Assembly (NCBI GenBank): GCA_910588855.1 | Contig: CAJUSR010000033.1 | Span: forward strand, 1 to 39,098 | Source of the DNA: an uncultured Kineothrix sp. | GTDB lineage: Bacteria; Bacillota; Clostridia; Lachnospirales; Lachnospiraceae | DNA: 39,098 bases | Reading direction: 5' to 3' | Shown: positions 1 to 8,648 of the stretch, in pieces | How the letters are laid out: each line of letters opens with the position of its first letter | Position numbering within the stretch: the first letter of the stretch is position 1 | Translations under genes and position numbers: made by a program | Notes under the pieces: generated by a model | Told to the model about the DNA's origin: nothing | Database searches by the model: none | Seen by the model: only the letters and a program-made list of their open reading frames with translations

Positions 1-41
1 ACGGAGCATTTTATGTTCCTCACGGCGTCCGGTACCGTTAA

Positions 42-448
42 CTAAATGACATTGTATCGGCCTTCCGTCTCTTTTTCCCCGGAAAGCTTACCCACCGCAT
101 GGGATACATCCGGCTGGAAATAAATGTCTCTTCCTTTATTGCTTTCAAAAACAAAATCCTGAAGAGGCTTGCTCATGTATTATGAAAAATCCCCATAGAT
201 AGCAAACCTTATGCCATAATTGGCAAATTTCTGCAATATTTCTCCTGCCAGGCATGTGCTTAACACAAAGAAATCATCTATTACCGCCTCTTTGTCGATT
301 GCAATATTGGTACAGCCTGTCTCATATTTCAGATTCATAATCAAATCCAAAGCAGACTGTACATCTGTGATTACATACTCCTCACTATTGACCGCTGCGA
401 TATCCACACCATTTTTTCTTAATTTTTTCTTATTACTTCCGTCTTCAT
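42..448 (-). pseudogene. DUF4180 family protein, broken by an 11-bp duplication and a nonsense codon
   Basis: Minus strand. A good ribosome binding site (AAGGAGG near 458-464) precedes ATG at 448, which reads MKTEVIRKN and then stops. An exact 11-bp tandem duplication (411-421 and 422-432) shifts the frame. Removing one copy restores MKTEVIRKNGVDIAAV and the rest of a DUF4180 protein (TGCTNIAIDKE, LAGEILQKFANYG, AIYGDFS). A second lesion follows: TAA at 182-180 after GDFS, where I remember the family having a lysine (GDFSKYTSK). Reading past it gives YMSKPLQDFVFESNKGRDI, typical family C-terminus, ending at TAG 44-42. The repaired protein would be 131 residues, a normal family length. DUF4180 has no established function that I know of. 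The two lesions are seen directly; loss of function is inferred. Confidence 0.85.
411..432. repeat. 11-bp perfect tandem duplication
   Basis: ATTTTTTCTTA occurs twice back to back. It lies at codons 6-10 of the DUF4180 gene and causes its frameshift. The unit contains a T6/A6 run, so replication slippage is a likely cause. Confidence 0.9.
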
Positions 449-542
449 TTCGATTTTCCTCCTTATATCCTTCTTTTCTTCTCAGCCTGCCAGTTTGCAC
501 GGTTAAGCATATTGTTCTTTTTTCAGCTTCCGTTGCTTCGTG

Positions 543-749
543 TTATTCATACAAGCTTTCTACCAATTGTTCCACCATAAAATCAAAGGTTGCCACATGG
601 CTATACGGCAAAATATCCTTGTTCCTGATACCCATTATCAAAGAATAAATAACCGCCATCTCCATATCCTCATCTACTTTCAATTTCAGATAGGGCTGGC
701 CTGAAAAAAGCTGCCGGTTCCTATTATTCGATTCCTCCATCCTTTTCAC
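543..749 (-). CDS. hypothetical protein, 68 residues
   Basis: Small unknown protein read from GTG at 749, or from ATG at 740. It overlaps the preceding unknown gene by 26 bp, so translational coupling or a frameshifted longer gene are both possible. No signal peptide or membrane segment is visible; the middle is mixed hydrophobic (EMAVIYSLIMGI) and the C-terminus acidic (FMVEQLVESLYE). I do not recognise the family. Its position after sigF and the adjoining small gene suggests it is the last gene of that transcript. No function is proposed. Confidence 0.45.
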   Translation of the reverse strand: MKRMEESNNRNRQLFSGQPYLKLKVDEDMEMAVIYSLIMGIRNKDILPYSHVATFDFMVEQLVESLYE

Positions 750-933
750 CCTGTTCTTCCGACAGTTTATTCATTAAAATCGTGAAATCCCTGCTATCCG
801 AATCATATAAGAAATTATTCCTATCATATTCCCGGTAAATCAGTTTCAACGCTTCCTTTACGCCATGCTTATTTCTATATTCTTCCATAATCATGGAAGC
901 CGCTTTATAAATCTGCTCCTGCATGGCACACAA
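724..933 (-). CDS. hypothetical protein, 69 residues, downstream of sigF
   Basis: Small charged helical protein (SMIMEEYRNKHGVKEALKLIYREYDRNN), family not recognised. It begins about 30 bp after the sigF stop. The start is uncertain: the frame can open with TTG at 933 or ATG at 924, but the nearest good Shine-Dalgarno (GGAGG near 950) is about 19 bp upstream of the TTG, too far. The frame stays open back into the 3' end of sigF without an ATG or GTG, so a non-standard start or a longer protein is possible. The gene lies in the position of a fourth gene of the spoIIA operon and runs into the next small gene. Confidence 0.45.
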   Translation of the reverse strand: MCAMQEQIYKAASMIMEEYRNKHGVKEALKLIYREYDRNNFLYDSDSRDFTILMNKLSEEQGEKDGGIE

Positions 934-962
934 AGCTTCACAAAAAGGACTTCCTCCAACCT

Positions 963-1679
963 CTACATCAATTTTTCCCTCATCCGAATCAATATCCTCT
1001 TTTCCATCCTGCTCACCTGTACTTGGCTAATCCCCAGATTCCTTGCCACTTCTACCTGTGTCTTATCCTGGAAATAGCGCAGACGTATCAATGTCTTTTC
1101 CTCCTCACCCAGTTCCCCAATCAACTGCTCCAACAACATATGGTTCAGCAGCCTCTCATTATCATCCTTTTTCTCCGGCAGCTTGTCCACCAGATAAATC
1201 TCGTTACCGTCGGACTGGTAGACGGATTTATAAATGGATTCCACCTCCACATTGGCTTCCATAGCCATAACAATATCTTCCTTGGCTATCCCTGTCATCT
1301 CTGAAATCTCCTCTAAGGTAGCCTCCCTCCCAAATTCACGGGTAATCTTTTCGGAAGCCTGCTTGATTTTCCATCCGTTTTCCTTCAAAGTCCTGCTGAC
1401 TTTCACCATTCCATCGTCCCTTAAAAACCGTTTGATTTCCCCACTTATCATAGGAACCGCATAGGTAGAGAATTTCACATCATAAGCCAAGTCGAATTTA
1501 TCAATGGCCTTCATCAACCCTATACTCCCTATTTGGAATAAATCCTCCGCGTCATATCCTCTTCCGAGAAAGCGTTTTACAATATGATGCACCAGCCCAA
1601 GGTTTTTCTCTATCAGTACCTCTCTCGCCTCTTTATCCCCTGCTTGTGAACGCGCAATCAGTACCGCAATTTCCTCCAT
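963..1679 (-). CDS. sigF: RNA polymerase sporulation sigma factor SigF
   Basis: Forespore-specific sigma-70 family factor, 238 residues, close to the usual length. Region 2 is clear (NLGLVHHIVKRF, DLFQIGSIGLMKAIDKFD, FSTYAVPMISGEIKRFLRD), followed by region 3 and a region 4 helix-turn-helix at the C-terminus (TQVEVARNLGISQVQVSRME). It directs early forespore transcription and is held inactive by SpoIIAB. It follows spoIIAB with only three bases between stop and start, so the two are cotranscribed and probably coupled. SigG and SigB are relatives, but the spoIIAA-spoIIAB-sigF order makes SigF the best call. Confidence 0.95.
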   Translation of the reverse strand: MEEIAVLIARSQAGDKEAREVLIEKNLGLVHHIVKRFLGRGYDAEDLFQIGSIGLMKAIDKFDLAYDVKFSTYAVPMISGEIKRFLRDDGMVKVSRTLKENGWKIKQASEKITREFGREATLEEISEMTGIAKEDIVMAMEANVEVESIYKSVYQSDGNEIYLVDKLPEKKDDNERLLNHMLLEQLIGELGEEEKTLIRLRYFQDKTQVEVARNLGISQVQVSRMEKRILIRMREKLM

Positions 1680-1682
1680 AAT

Positions 1683-2129
1683 CTATTCCTCATCCTCTAT
1701 CCACGGAATACATCCTATTTTTTTCTTCATAATTACTGTGGTCCCTTCCCCCGGCACGGATAATACTTCTAAATCATCCATAAATGCTTCCATGAAAGGA
1801 AAACCCATCCCCGAGCGGTTCAATTCCGGCTTTGTTGTGAATAACGGTTCCATTGCCTTCTCAATGTCTTCTATTCCTTTCCCCTTATCCATAACCTCCA
1901 CATGAAGTACATCCTGGCTAATCAAACACCGGATATTCACTTTTCCCCCTTCCATCCCTTCATATCCATGAATAATTGCATTTGTCACTGCCTCCGATAC
2001 GGCTGTCTTTATATCGGAAACTTCCTCCAAAGTAGGGTCAAGCTCGGAAACAAAAGCTGCAACTGCCACTCTGGCAAACGCTTCATTTGCTGATATTGCA
2101 TCGAACTCCATCTTCATTTCGTTTTTCAT
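1683..2129 (-). CDS. spoIIAB: anti-sigma F factor SpoIIAB (serine kinase)
   Basis: GHKL-fold protein kinase and anti-sigma factor of 148 residues. It binds SigF and phosphorylates SpoIIAA. ATP-site motifs are visible: N box EAVTNAIIHGY, G1 box DKGKGI, and the ATP-lid/G2 segment LNRSGMGF. The C-terminus ends in an acidic tail (WIEDEE). It lies 10 bp after spoIIAA and 3 bp before sigF, the canonical operon order. All residues expected for kinase activity that I can check are present. Confidence 0.95.
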   Translation of the reverse strand: MKNEMKMEFDAISANEAFARVAVAAFVSELDPTLEEVSDIKTAVSEAVTNAIIHGYEGMEGGKVNIRCLISQDVLHVEVMDKGKGIEDIEKAMEPLFTTKPELNRSGMGFPFMEAFMDDLEVLSVPGEGTTVIMKKKIGCIPWIEDEE

Positions 2130-2139
2130 CCCGTTCCTC

Positions 2140-2448
2140 CTAATCCATAATTTCCACGATTTTATGTAAACCGGATATCATCAAGAGATGCCTAATCCGG
2201 TTATCCGCATGAATGGCAAACACCTTCCCCCCAAAACACGCGATTTTCTTATATCTGCCCAAAATAATGCCAATCCCGGAACTATCCATAAATTTCGTGT
2301 CCTCAAAGTCAAAAACCACATGATTGACCTGTTTTTGTACGATAAACTTGTCCGCATTTTCGCTTATGTACGATGACTTGTGATGGTCAATTTCTTCCGG
2401 CATCTTCACCATCAGATAATTGTCAATTACCCTGAAATTTTCACCCAT
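2140..2448 (-). CDS. spoIIAA: anti-anti-sigma factor SpoIIAA
   Basis: STAS-domain protein of 102 residues. When unphosphorylated it frees SigF from SpoIIAB. The phosphorylation motif FMDSSGIGIILGRYK is present; Ser56 corresponds to Ser58 of Bacillus subtilis. The start at 2448 has a strong Shine-Dalgarno (AAAGGAGATATGC then ATG). It is the first gene of the operon, so the operon promoter should lie just upstream. Confidence 0.95.
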   Translation of the reverse strand: MGENFRVIDNYLMVKMPEEIDHHKSSYISENADKFIVQKQVNHVVFDFEDTKFMDSSGIGIILGRYKKIACFGGKVFAIHADNRIRHLLMISGLHKIVEIMD

Positions 2449-2477
2449 GCATATCTCCTTTCCCTAAGCCAAATTAA

Positions 2478-2506
2478 TAGTATACCCATTCTTTCCCTTC
2501 TTATAC
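2478..2506 (-). promoter_or_regulatory. candidate promoter of the spoIIA operon
   Basis: Reading the minus strand, GTATA (2506-2502) is followed after 14 bases by GGGTATACTA (2487-2478), about 30 bp before the spoIIAA start. The second block contains TATACT, a fair sigma-A -10, but there is no good sigma-A -35. The arrangement resembles forespore (SigF/SigG) promoters more than the SigH promoter known in Bacillus. This is inference from short motifs. Confidence 0.25.
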
Positions 2507-2520
2507 CCTCCGGCCATCGA

Positions 2521-2554
2521 AAGGTCTGCCAAGCGGCACTGCCGGGAAGACCTT
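2521..2554. repeat. imperfect hairpin upstream of repeat copy A
   Basis: AAGGTCT (2521-2527) pairs with AGACCTT (2548-2554), with an inner GCC/GGC pair. It abuts hairpin repeat copy A and may be another module of the same family, though it does not recur elsewhere in the window. The 2449-2788 gap holds this, the spoIIA promoter, copy A and a terminator. Confidence 0.4.
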
Positions 2555-2577
2555 TTGGCACCCGAATCCTAAAGGTC

Positions 2578-2707
2578 AAAAGAATCCTGCAAGCAGGATT
2601 CTCCGCCTGCGGCGGACCGCAGCAGCGATATACTCCACTTCCGCCGCAGTGCGATAATTACTTTTTACCATATGGAAAATTCGGAGAACTTTCCTAATAT
2701 GGTCAAA
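2578..2707 (+). repeat. interspersed hairpin repeat, copy A
   Basis: Contains the module AGAATCCTGCAAGCAGGATT (10-bp palindrome arms), then TCTCCGCCTGCGGCGG, a GC-rich stretch ending GTGCGATAATT, and finally TTCGGAGAACTTTCCTAATATGG as two adjoining motifs. The same string recurs at 21740-21867 and in part at 31367-31436. In this copy the two central bases of the palindrome are AA, while the others have TT, as if this module were inverted. No transposase is nearby. Confidence 0.8.
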
Positions 2708-2734
2708 AAGAGGACATATCCCTATGCCCTCTTT
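2704..2734 (-). terminator. rho-independent terminator of the valS-folC operon
   Basis: Arms 2707-2718 and 2723-2734 form a 12-bp stem with one G-U pair and a four-base loop. Read on the minus strand it ends in CCTCTTTTTGACC. It lies about 55 bp after the TPR gene stop. Confidence 0.85.
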
Positions 2735-2788
2735 CGTGTCTACTCATACTTCTCCTATTTTTCGTTACGGATACCCTGTAAAAATATA

Positions 2789-4207
2789 TCAGTTCCCACT
2801 GTTGTTCAATTCCGCCAGATAAGTCTCCGAATTGCTTGCCTTCAATGTGCCCGGGAACAGCTCTATTACCTTTGCATAAGTTTCCTTCGCTCTTTCCAGA
2901 TTATTGGTTTCCTTATAGCAATTGGCCAAATAAAACAATGCATCCCCGTTCGTTTCATCATACTGGTATGCTTTTGCCAAATTCGGAAGCGCTGCCGCAA
3001 AATCCCCCTGCCGGTAGGATTGGTAGCCTTCGTCATAAGCGGTTTTGGACAGTTCCGGCCCTATCAGGCCAGTCAATGTGCCATGCAATGAAATAAATGC
3101 TTCCGATGCAGTATCCCCCAGCTCATCCATATTGATTTCATCCAGATAATTGGATACCCCGAGCAAATCGCCTTCGCTGGAAAGATATGCATTAGCAGCC
3201 TCAATCAGCTTATCCGAAGCCTGTATCGTACCGTCTGTGCCCACATAGCCTTCCACCTGTTCTTTCAAGCCGGTATTTTCCTCCGAAAGCGCCTTTACCT
3301 GCTGTTCCAGCTCGTTAATCGTAATTGTTTTTTCATCCGACTGGTTGCCGATGACCCGCAGTTCCTCATCCATAGCAACTTGCGCCATCTGTATTCTCGC
3401 AGGGAGGATAAGGAACCATGCCGCTGCCAAGCCGATTACAATACCAATCCCCATATTAAGAAGGACGGAAGCCCCTTTCCTTTCCTTTGCATTCACAGGC
3501 TGGATAATTGTCTCGTTCCCACTCTGATATTTAATGGCATCGGGGGATATCCCTTTCCTTTTAGCAGAAAGCTTTGCAGCACCCTCCTCCGGCATTACCA
3601 TCTTCTCAACTTCTTTCAGATAACGCCTTGTAGTGGTATTATTCGAGTCTATCCGATTGCATTTATACAGTTCTTTCCTTGCCTTATCCCATTCGCCGGC
3701 CTCAATATACAATAATGCCAATAATTGATGCGCCCTTACAAATTTAGGATTCAGCGAAAGCACTTTCTTCAATTGGATTACAGCCAAATCCTGGCTATCC
3801 TGCCGGCAATATGCCAATGCCTGATTATATTTTTTAATCGTCTGGTTAATGGAATCCAATCTGGACTGATTGGTCTGAATCATATTAATATATATATCCG
3901 CTATATTTTTCTTTGGACGAAGATTCTTGCTAATCACCCATTCGCTAAGGGCAGCCACTACCTCCCCCATTTCAAAATATACGAGGCCAAGGAGATTCCT
4001 CGCTTTTATATTGCTTTTATTTAATTTCAAACTTTGCCGCAAACTGTTTACCGCACCGGTCAAATCCCTGACTTGGGCTTTTTCCAGACCATCGTTATAA
4101 AAACGGTTGGAAAGATGCATGATTTTTTTATAAATGCTTACATCCGCCCCACATGCCGTACAAAAATCATGCTCCGAAAGAGCGCAGCCACAATGATAAC
4201 ATAACAT
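2789..4207 (-). CDS. zinc-ribbon, TPR-repeat membrane protein
   Basis: 472 residues from ATG at 4207, chosen for its Shine-Dalgarno (AGGGGGAA). The N-terminus is a zinc ribbon with two CxxC pairs (MLCYHCGCALSEHDFCTACG). TPR-like helices follow (roughly residues 35-190: AVNSLRQSLKLNKSNIKARN, LGLVYFEMGEVVAALSEW). A single hydrophobic segment (GIGIVIGLAAAWFLILPA, near residue 255) precedes a coiled coil rich in E, Q and L. Further TPR units end the protein (YRQGDFAALPNLAKAYQ-like). The first part is therefore probably cytoplasmic and the last extracytoplasmic. It is the last gene of the valS-folC operon. No precise function is known to me; a scaffold role is plausible. Confidence 0.85.
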   Translation of the reverse strand: MLCYHCGCALSEHDFCTACGADVSIYKKIMHLSNRFYNDGLEKAQVRDLTGAVNSLRQSLKLNKSNIKARNLLGLVYFEMGEVVAALSEWVISKNLRPKKNIADIYINMIQTNQSRLDSINQTIKKYNQALAYCRQDSQDLAVIQLKKVLSLNPKFVRAHQLLALLYIEAGEWDKARKELYKCNRIDSNNTTTRRYLKEVEKMVMPEEGAAKLSAKRKGISPDAIKYQSGNETIIQPVNAKERKGASVLLNMGIGIVIGLAAAWFLILPARIQMAQVAMDEELRVIGNQSDEKTITINELEQQVKALSEENTGLKEQVEGYVGTDGTIQASDKLIEAANAYLSSEGDLLGVSNYLDEINMDELGDTASEAFISLHGTLTGLIGPELSKTAYDEGYQSYRQGDFAAALPNLAKAYQYDETNGDALFYLANCYKETNNLERAKETYAKVIELFPGTLKASNSETYLAELNNSGN

Positions 4208-4217
4208 GCCGTTCCCC

Positions 4218-4427
4218 CTATTCTTCCAAGGAACTGTTTTCCTCACGCGCCGCAATCTCATCCTGCCTTACCGGCCGTTCGGTAAATGTTCTGTTCCCCA
4301 TATCCTTAATCATTCCCACCAATATATCTGCCATATCCGTTAAATCCTGATTGTAAATTGCTTCTTCCGCATCTTCCACTTCCAAACTCGGATGGAATTT
4401 CTTCAACTCTTCTTCAAAATTAATCAT
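4218..4427 (-). CDS. small acidic conserved-type protein
   Basis: 69 residues, strongly acidic (MINFEEELKKFHPSLEVEDA), no membrane segment. Its start overlaps the folC stop by 8 bp and it ends 10 bp before the TPR protein start, so it is surely an expressed member of the operon. The family is not recognised. The tight packing between folC and the TPR gene suggests that it works with the TPR protein, but nothing in its sequence shows how. Confidence 0.75.
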   Translation of the reverse strand: MINFEEELKKFHPSLEVEDAEEAIYNQDLTDMADILVGMIKDMGNRTFTERPVRQDEIAAREENSSLEE

Positions 4428-5730
4428 TCGATTTCCTCCTCACCAATGCCTTCACTTCGCCTACAAAATAAAGCGAACCGGCAATATATATGAAATCTTT
4501 TTCTTTTTTCTTTGTAAGCATACCATTCAGCGCCTGTTCTACATCCGCCGCAAAGCTACACTTCATCCCGTCAAAATGCCGCAGCAGCATTTCCGGTTCT
4601 GCTCCCCTTATATTATGAATCCCCGCAACAGCAACTTCTGCAAATAACTTGCTGCCTTTTAGGATACTTATCATTTCCCCATAATTTTTATCATTGACCG
4701 CAGAGAACAACAGATAGCGCTTGCCAATGCAGCCGTCTTCTTCCACGGAACGGGTAAATGCACGGATACCGTCCTCGTTATGGGCGCCATCTACATATAC
4801 CCCGGGAAGAATCTCCTCCATTCTTCCTTCCCAGAAAGTCTCTCTCAACCCCTCCTCTATCTGTTTGCCTGTCATATGCTGCCCTTCCGGTATCTGTTCC
4901 ATACACCGGACAGCAATTGCTGCATTTTCTGCCTGATAGAGGGCCCCTGTTGCCAATTTCAGCCTAATATAACCATAATACAGAGAATGCATGGAAAAAT
5001 CAATGCTTTTATTTGTTAATTTACTATAAAAGAAGTCGTCTTCCCCTACTCCAATTGCCTGATTTCCAAGTATTTGCGCCCTTTCTTCTATCACTGCAGA
5101 CGCACCGTTTCTTTTATCGCAGAAAACGACGGGAACCCCCGGTTTTAAAATCCCCGCCTTCTCACCTGCAATCTCCTCCACCGTATACCCCAGATATTCC
5201 ATATGGTCCAGGCTGATGGACGTTATTGCTGTAAGAATGGGGGTTTGTACCGCATTGGTAGCATCCTTCCTTCCTCCCAGCCCTGTTTCCAATAGGATAT
5301 ATTCCGTTTTTTCTTCACGGAATATGACCATTCCCATTAAAAATAATAGCTCGAAAAAAGTAGGATGATATTCCGGTTTCCCGGCCAACGCCCGCATCTT
5401 ATCCAGCCGTTCCATCACATAACAAAAGCCCCACAGGAACCTTTCCTCCGTAACCAATATCTTACCTATCCGGAACCTTTCCCTCATTTCTACCAAGTGG
5501 GGAGAGGTAAACATTCCTATACAATAGCCCCCCTTTTGTAAAAGGGAACACAAGTAGGCACAAACGGAGCCTTTTCCGTTTGTGCCTGCTACATGGATTA
5601 TTTTTTTCCCCTTTTCCGGCGAACCGAGTACCTTTAAAAAGAGCCGGGTATCCTCCAAATCATTTTTTGTGGTGAATTTCGGCAATTCTAAAATATAACG
5701 CTCCGCCTCCTTATAAGAATCCGCCCACAT
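4420..5730 (-). CDS. folC: folylpolyglutamate synthase / dihydrofolate synthase
   Basis: 436 residues, normal for FolC of the Mur ligase superfamily. It adds glutamate to folates and may also make dihydrofolate from dihydropteroate, in the cytoplasm. The ATP P-loop HVAGTNGKGSV is at residues 46-56, the omega-loop region follows (FTSPHLVEMRERFRI), then LLETGLGGRKDATNAV and the C-terminal domain motif YVDGAHNEDGI. It starts 5 bp after valS, a pairing common in Firmicutes. Whether it has both activities cannot be read from sequence. Confidence 0.95.
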   Translation of the reverse strand: MWADSYKEAERYILELPKFTTKNDLEDTRLFLKVLGSPEKGKKIIHVAGTNGKGSVCAYLCSLLQKGGYCIGMFTSPHLVEMRERFRIGKILVTEERFLWGFCYVMERLDKMRALAGKPEYHPTFFELLFLMGMVIFREEKTEYILLETGLGGRKDATNAVQTPILTAITSISLDHMEYLGYTVEEIAGEKAGILKPGVPVVFCDKRNGASAVIEERAQILGNQAIGVGEDDFFYSKLTNKSIDFSMHSLYYGYIRLKLATGALYQAENAAIAVRCMEQIPEGQHMTGKQIEEGLRETFWEGRMEEILPGVYVDGAHNEDGIRAFTRSVEEDGCIGKRYLLFSAVNDKNYGEMISILKGSKLFAEVAVAGIHNIRGAEPEMLLRHFDGMKCSFAADVEQALNGMLTKKKEKDFIYIAGSLYFVGEVKALVRRKSND

Positions 5731-5735
5731 GGCAT

Positions 5736-8399
5736 TTACCCTCTCAACTGCCTTAAACGAAGCTGTACCTGTTCCATCATCTGCGTATACTTTCCTAATT
5801 TTTCTTTTTCCTGTGCAATTTTCGCTTCCGGCGCTTTGGAAATGAATTTCTCATTGTTCAACATTCCGTTCACTCTTGCAAGTTCCCCTTGCAAACGCTC
5901 TTCCTCTTTTTCCAAGCGGCATATTTCTTTTGCAATGTCTACCAGCTCCGCAAATGGAATATATAGCGTAGCCCCCGGAATCACTACGGAAACTGCGTCT
6001 TCTTCAATACCTTGTTTATCCCTTTGAAGCGCTACTTCGGAAGCATAGGCCAAAGAAGCGAAGAACAGCTTTCCTTCTTCAAAAGATGCAAGAATCCCTT
6101 CATTTTCACTTACCACATATACCTTTGCCTTCCGGCTTGGTGCAACATTCATCTGCGTCCGCACATTACGGATTCCTCTTACCGCCTCTTTTATCGTTTC
6201 GATGTCCTTTTCTTCTTTCGAGAAATCCCACTCATCCCGATATGACGGCCACGTGGAAATCATAATGGATTCTTCTTCCGGCTGCAAAGAGCAGTAGATT
6301 TCTTCCGTCAAAAACGGCATATAAGGGTGCAACAACTTTAACGCCTGGCTTAACACCGTTTTCAATGTCCAAAGAGCCGCATTCTGGCTGGACTTGTCAT
6401 CGGAATTATAAAGCCTGGGCTTTACCATTTCGATATACCAGTCGCAGAACTCATCCCATACAAAATCATATACTTTCTGTACGGCTATTCCCAGTTCATA
6501 ATGCTCCATGTTATCGGTAACGTCTTTTATCAACCGGTTTAATTTGGACAAAATCCACCTGTCTGCAGGTTCCATCCTGTCTTTTGCCGTTTCGTCCAAA
6601 TCCTTCCCTTCCATATTCATCAGAATAAAGCGGGAAGCATTCCATACCTTATTGGCAAAGTTCCTGCTTGCCTCCACTTTTTCATAAGAAAAACGCATAT
6701 CATTGCCCGGCGCATTTCCTGTCATCAAAGTCAGCCGCAATGCATCCGCACCGTATTTATCGATTACTTCCAGCGGGTCTATGCCGTTTCCAAGGGATTT
6801 GCTCATTTTCCTCCCCTGGGAATCCCTCACAAGCCCATGAAACAATACCGTATGGAAAGGTTTTCCCCCCATCTGCTCGTAGCCAGAGAAAATCATGCGG
6901 ATAACCCAGAAGAAAATAATATCATATCCCGTCACCAGCACATCCGTAGGATAAAAATAGTCTAATTCTTCCGTTTTCTCCGGCCAACCTAACGTAGAAA
7001 AAGGCCAAAGGGCAGAAGAAAACCAGGTGTCTAAAGTATCCGGGTCCTGGGTAAAATGTTCCCCTCCGCATTTACCGCAGGTCTTAGGCATTTCCTTCGC
7101 CACTACCACCTCTTTGCACTTATCGCAATAATAAGCCGGAATCCTATGCCCCCACCAAAGCTGGCGGCTGATACACCAGTCGCGGATATTGTCTGTCCAG
7201 TTAAAATATATTTTTTCCATGCGTTCCGGAACCAGCCGGACTTCCCCGTCCTTTACCGCTTTTACCGCAGGGCGGATTAATTCATCCATTTTAACAAACC
7301 ATTGTTTCTTAATTAAAGGCTCAATCGTAGTCTTACAGCGGTCATGAGTGCCTACATTATGGGAATAATCTTCTATTTTTACAAGCCGCCCCATTTCTTC
7401 CAGCTCTTTTACAATAGCAGCCCTCGCCTCATAGCGGTCCATCCCCTGGAATTTTCCGCCGTTTGCATTAATCGTGGCATCATCGTTCATAATATTGATT
7501 TCCGGCAATTGATGCCGTTTTCCAACCTCAAAGTCGTTGGGGTCATGGGCCGGAGTAATTTTTACTACACCGGTACCAAATTCCATATCTACATAGGAAT
7601 CCGCTACAATCGGAATCTCCCTGTCAACAAAAGGAAGCAATACTTTTCTGCCGATAAGGTGCCGATACCTCTCATCTTCCGGATTTACTGCAACAGCCGT
7701 ATCCCCCAGCATCGTTTCCGGACGGGTCGTTGCAAACTCTAAAAACTCCGTGTCGCTTGGCTGCCCGTTTTCACCCAGCAAAGGGTATTTTATATGCCAG
7801 AAATGGCCTGCCTGCTCTTCATATTCCACTTCCGCATCGGAAATTGAGGTATTGCATACCGGGCACCAATTGATAATCCTGCTCCCTTTATAAATCCAGC
7901 CCTTCTCGTGCATTTTGCAAAACACTTCCGTAACCGCCTTATTGCATCCCTCATCCATTGTAAAACGCTCTCTATCCCAGTCGCAGGAAGAACCCATTTT
8001 TTTCAACTGTCCGATAATCCTTCCGCCATATTCCTTCTTCCATTCCCATGCCCTTTCCAGAAAGCCTTCTCTCCCCAAATCCTCTTTGCTTGTTCCTTCC
8101 TCTTTCAGCTTTTCAATAATCTTAACCTCGGTAGCTATGGATGCATGGTCCGTTCCAGGCTGCCAAAGGGCATTGTATCCCTGCATCCTTTTAAAACGGA
8201 TTAAAATATCCTGCATGGTATTATCCAAAGCATGCCCCATATGCAGTTGACCCGTAATATTTGGAGGCGGAATCACAATCGTAAAGGGTTTCCTGCTTCT
8301 GTCCACCTCCGCATGGAAATATTTTTTATCCATCCATTTCTGGTATAACCTATCCTCCATTCCCTTAGGGTCATAAGTCTTTGCTAATTCTTTTGCCAT
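5736..8399 (-). CDS. valS: valyl-tRNA synthetase
   Basis: 887 residues, full length for a class I ValRS that charges tRNA-Val and edits threonine. Visible motifs are HMGH (PPNITGQLHMGHALDN, near residue 50), the CP1 editing insert (TRPETMLGDTAVAVNP), a Cys-rich zinc site (YCDKCKEVVVAKEMPKTCGKCG), KMSKS (GRKMSKSLGNGIDP) and a C-terminal coiled-coil arm. The start at 8399 has GGAGAGG upstream. It is the first gene of a four-gene operon controlled by a tRNA-Val sensing T-box leader. Confidence 0.97.
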   Translation of the reverse strand: MAKELAKTYDPKGMEDRLYQKWMDKKYFHAEVDRSRKPFTIVIPPPNITGQLHMGHALDNTMQDILIRFKRMQGYNALWQPGTDHASIATEVKIIEKLKEEGTSKEDLGREGFLERAWEWKKEYGGRIIGQLKKMGSSCDWDRERFTMDEGCNKAVTEVFCKMHEKGWIYKGSRIINWCPVCNTSISDAEVEYEEQAGHFWHIKYPLLGENGQPSDTEFLEFATTRPETMLGDTAVAVNPEDERYRHLIGRKVLLPFVDREIPIVADSYVDMEFGTGVVKITPAHDPNDFEVGKRHQLPEINIMNDDATINANGGKFQGMDRYEARAAIVKELEEMGRLVKIEDYSHNVGTHDRCKTTIEPLIKKQWFVKMDELIRPAVKAVKDGEVRLVPERMEKIYFNWTDNIRDWCISRQLWWGHRIPAYYCDKCKEVVVAKEMPKTCGKCGGEHFTQDPDTLDTWFSSALWPFSTLGWPEKTEELDYFYPTDVLVTGYDIIFFWVIRMIFSGYEQMGGKPFHTVLFHGLVRDSQGRKMSKSLGNGIDPLEVIDKYGADALRLTLMTGNAPGNDMRFSYEKVEASRNFANKVWNASRFILMNMEGKDLDETAKDRMEPADRWILSKLNRLIKDVTDNMEHYELGIAVQKVYDFVWDEFCDWYIEMVKPRLYNSDDKSSQNAALWTLKTVLSQALKLLHPYMPFLTEEIYCSLQPEEESIMISTWPSYRDEWDFSKEEKDIETIKEAVRGIRNVRTQMNVAPSRKAKVYVVSENEGILASFEEGKLFFASLAYASEVALQRDKQGIEEDAVSVVIPGATLYIPFAELVDIAKEICRLEKEEERLQGELARVNGMLNNEKFISKAPEAKIAQEKEKLGKYTQMMEQVQLRLRQLRG

Positions 8400-8648
8400 A
8401 ACGCCTCTCCTTCTTTCCTTATGTTGTTTTTATCCGCTTCATAACCGTCAATAGGCTCCGCCTGCATCCGGTTTTGCCCTCTAGCCTTTAGATTCCCGTG
8501 CCCAATCGCGGAAACCCATCCATATCATAGCGGACAGGAACAATGCCCTTAAATTCCCATAAACCCTCGTAAATTCCCTTTATAATTAGGAATGCGCAGA
8601 CCACAAATCTGCCGGGTATTCTGACAAGCAATTTCTGAAAAACAAAAT

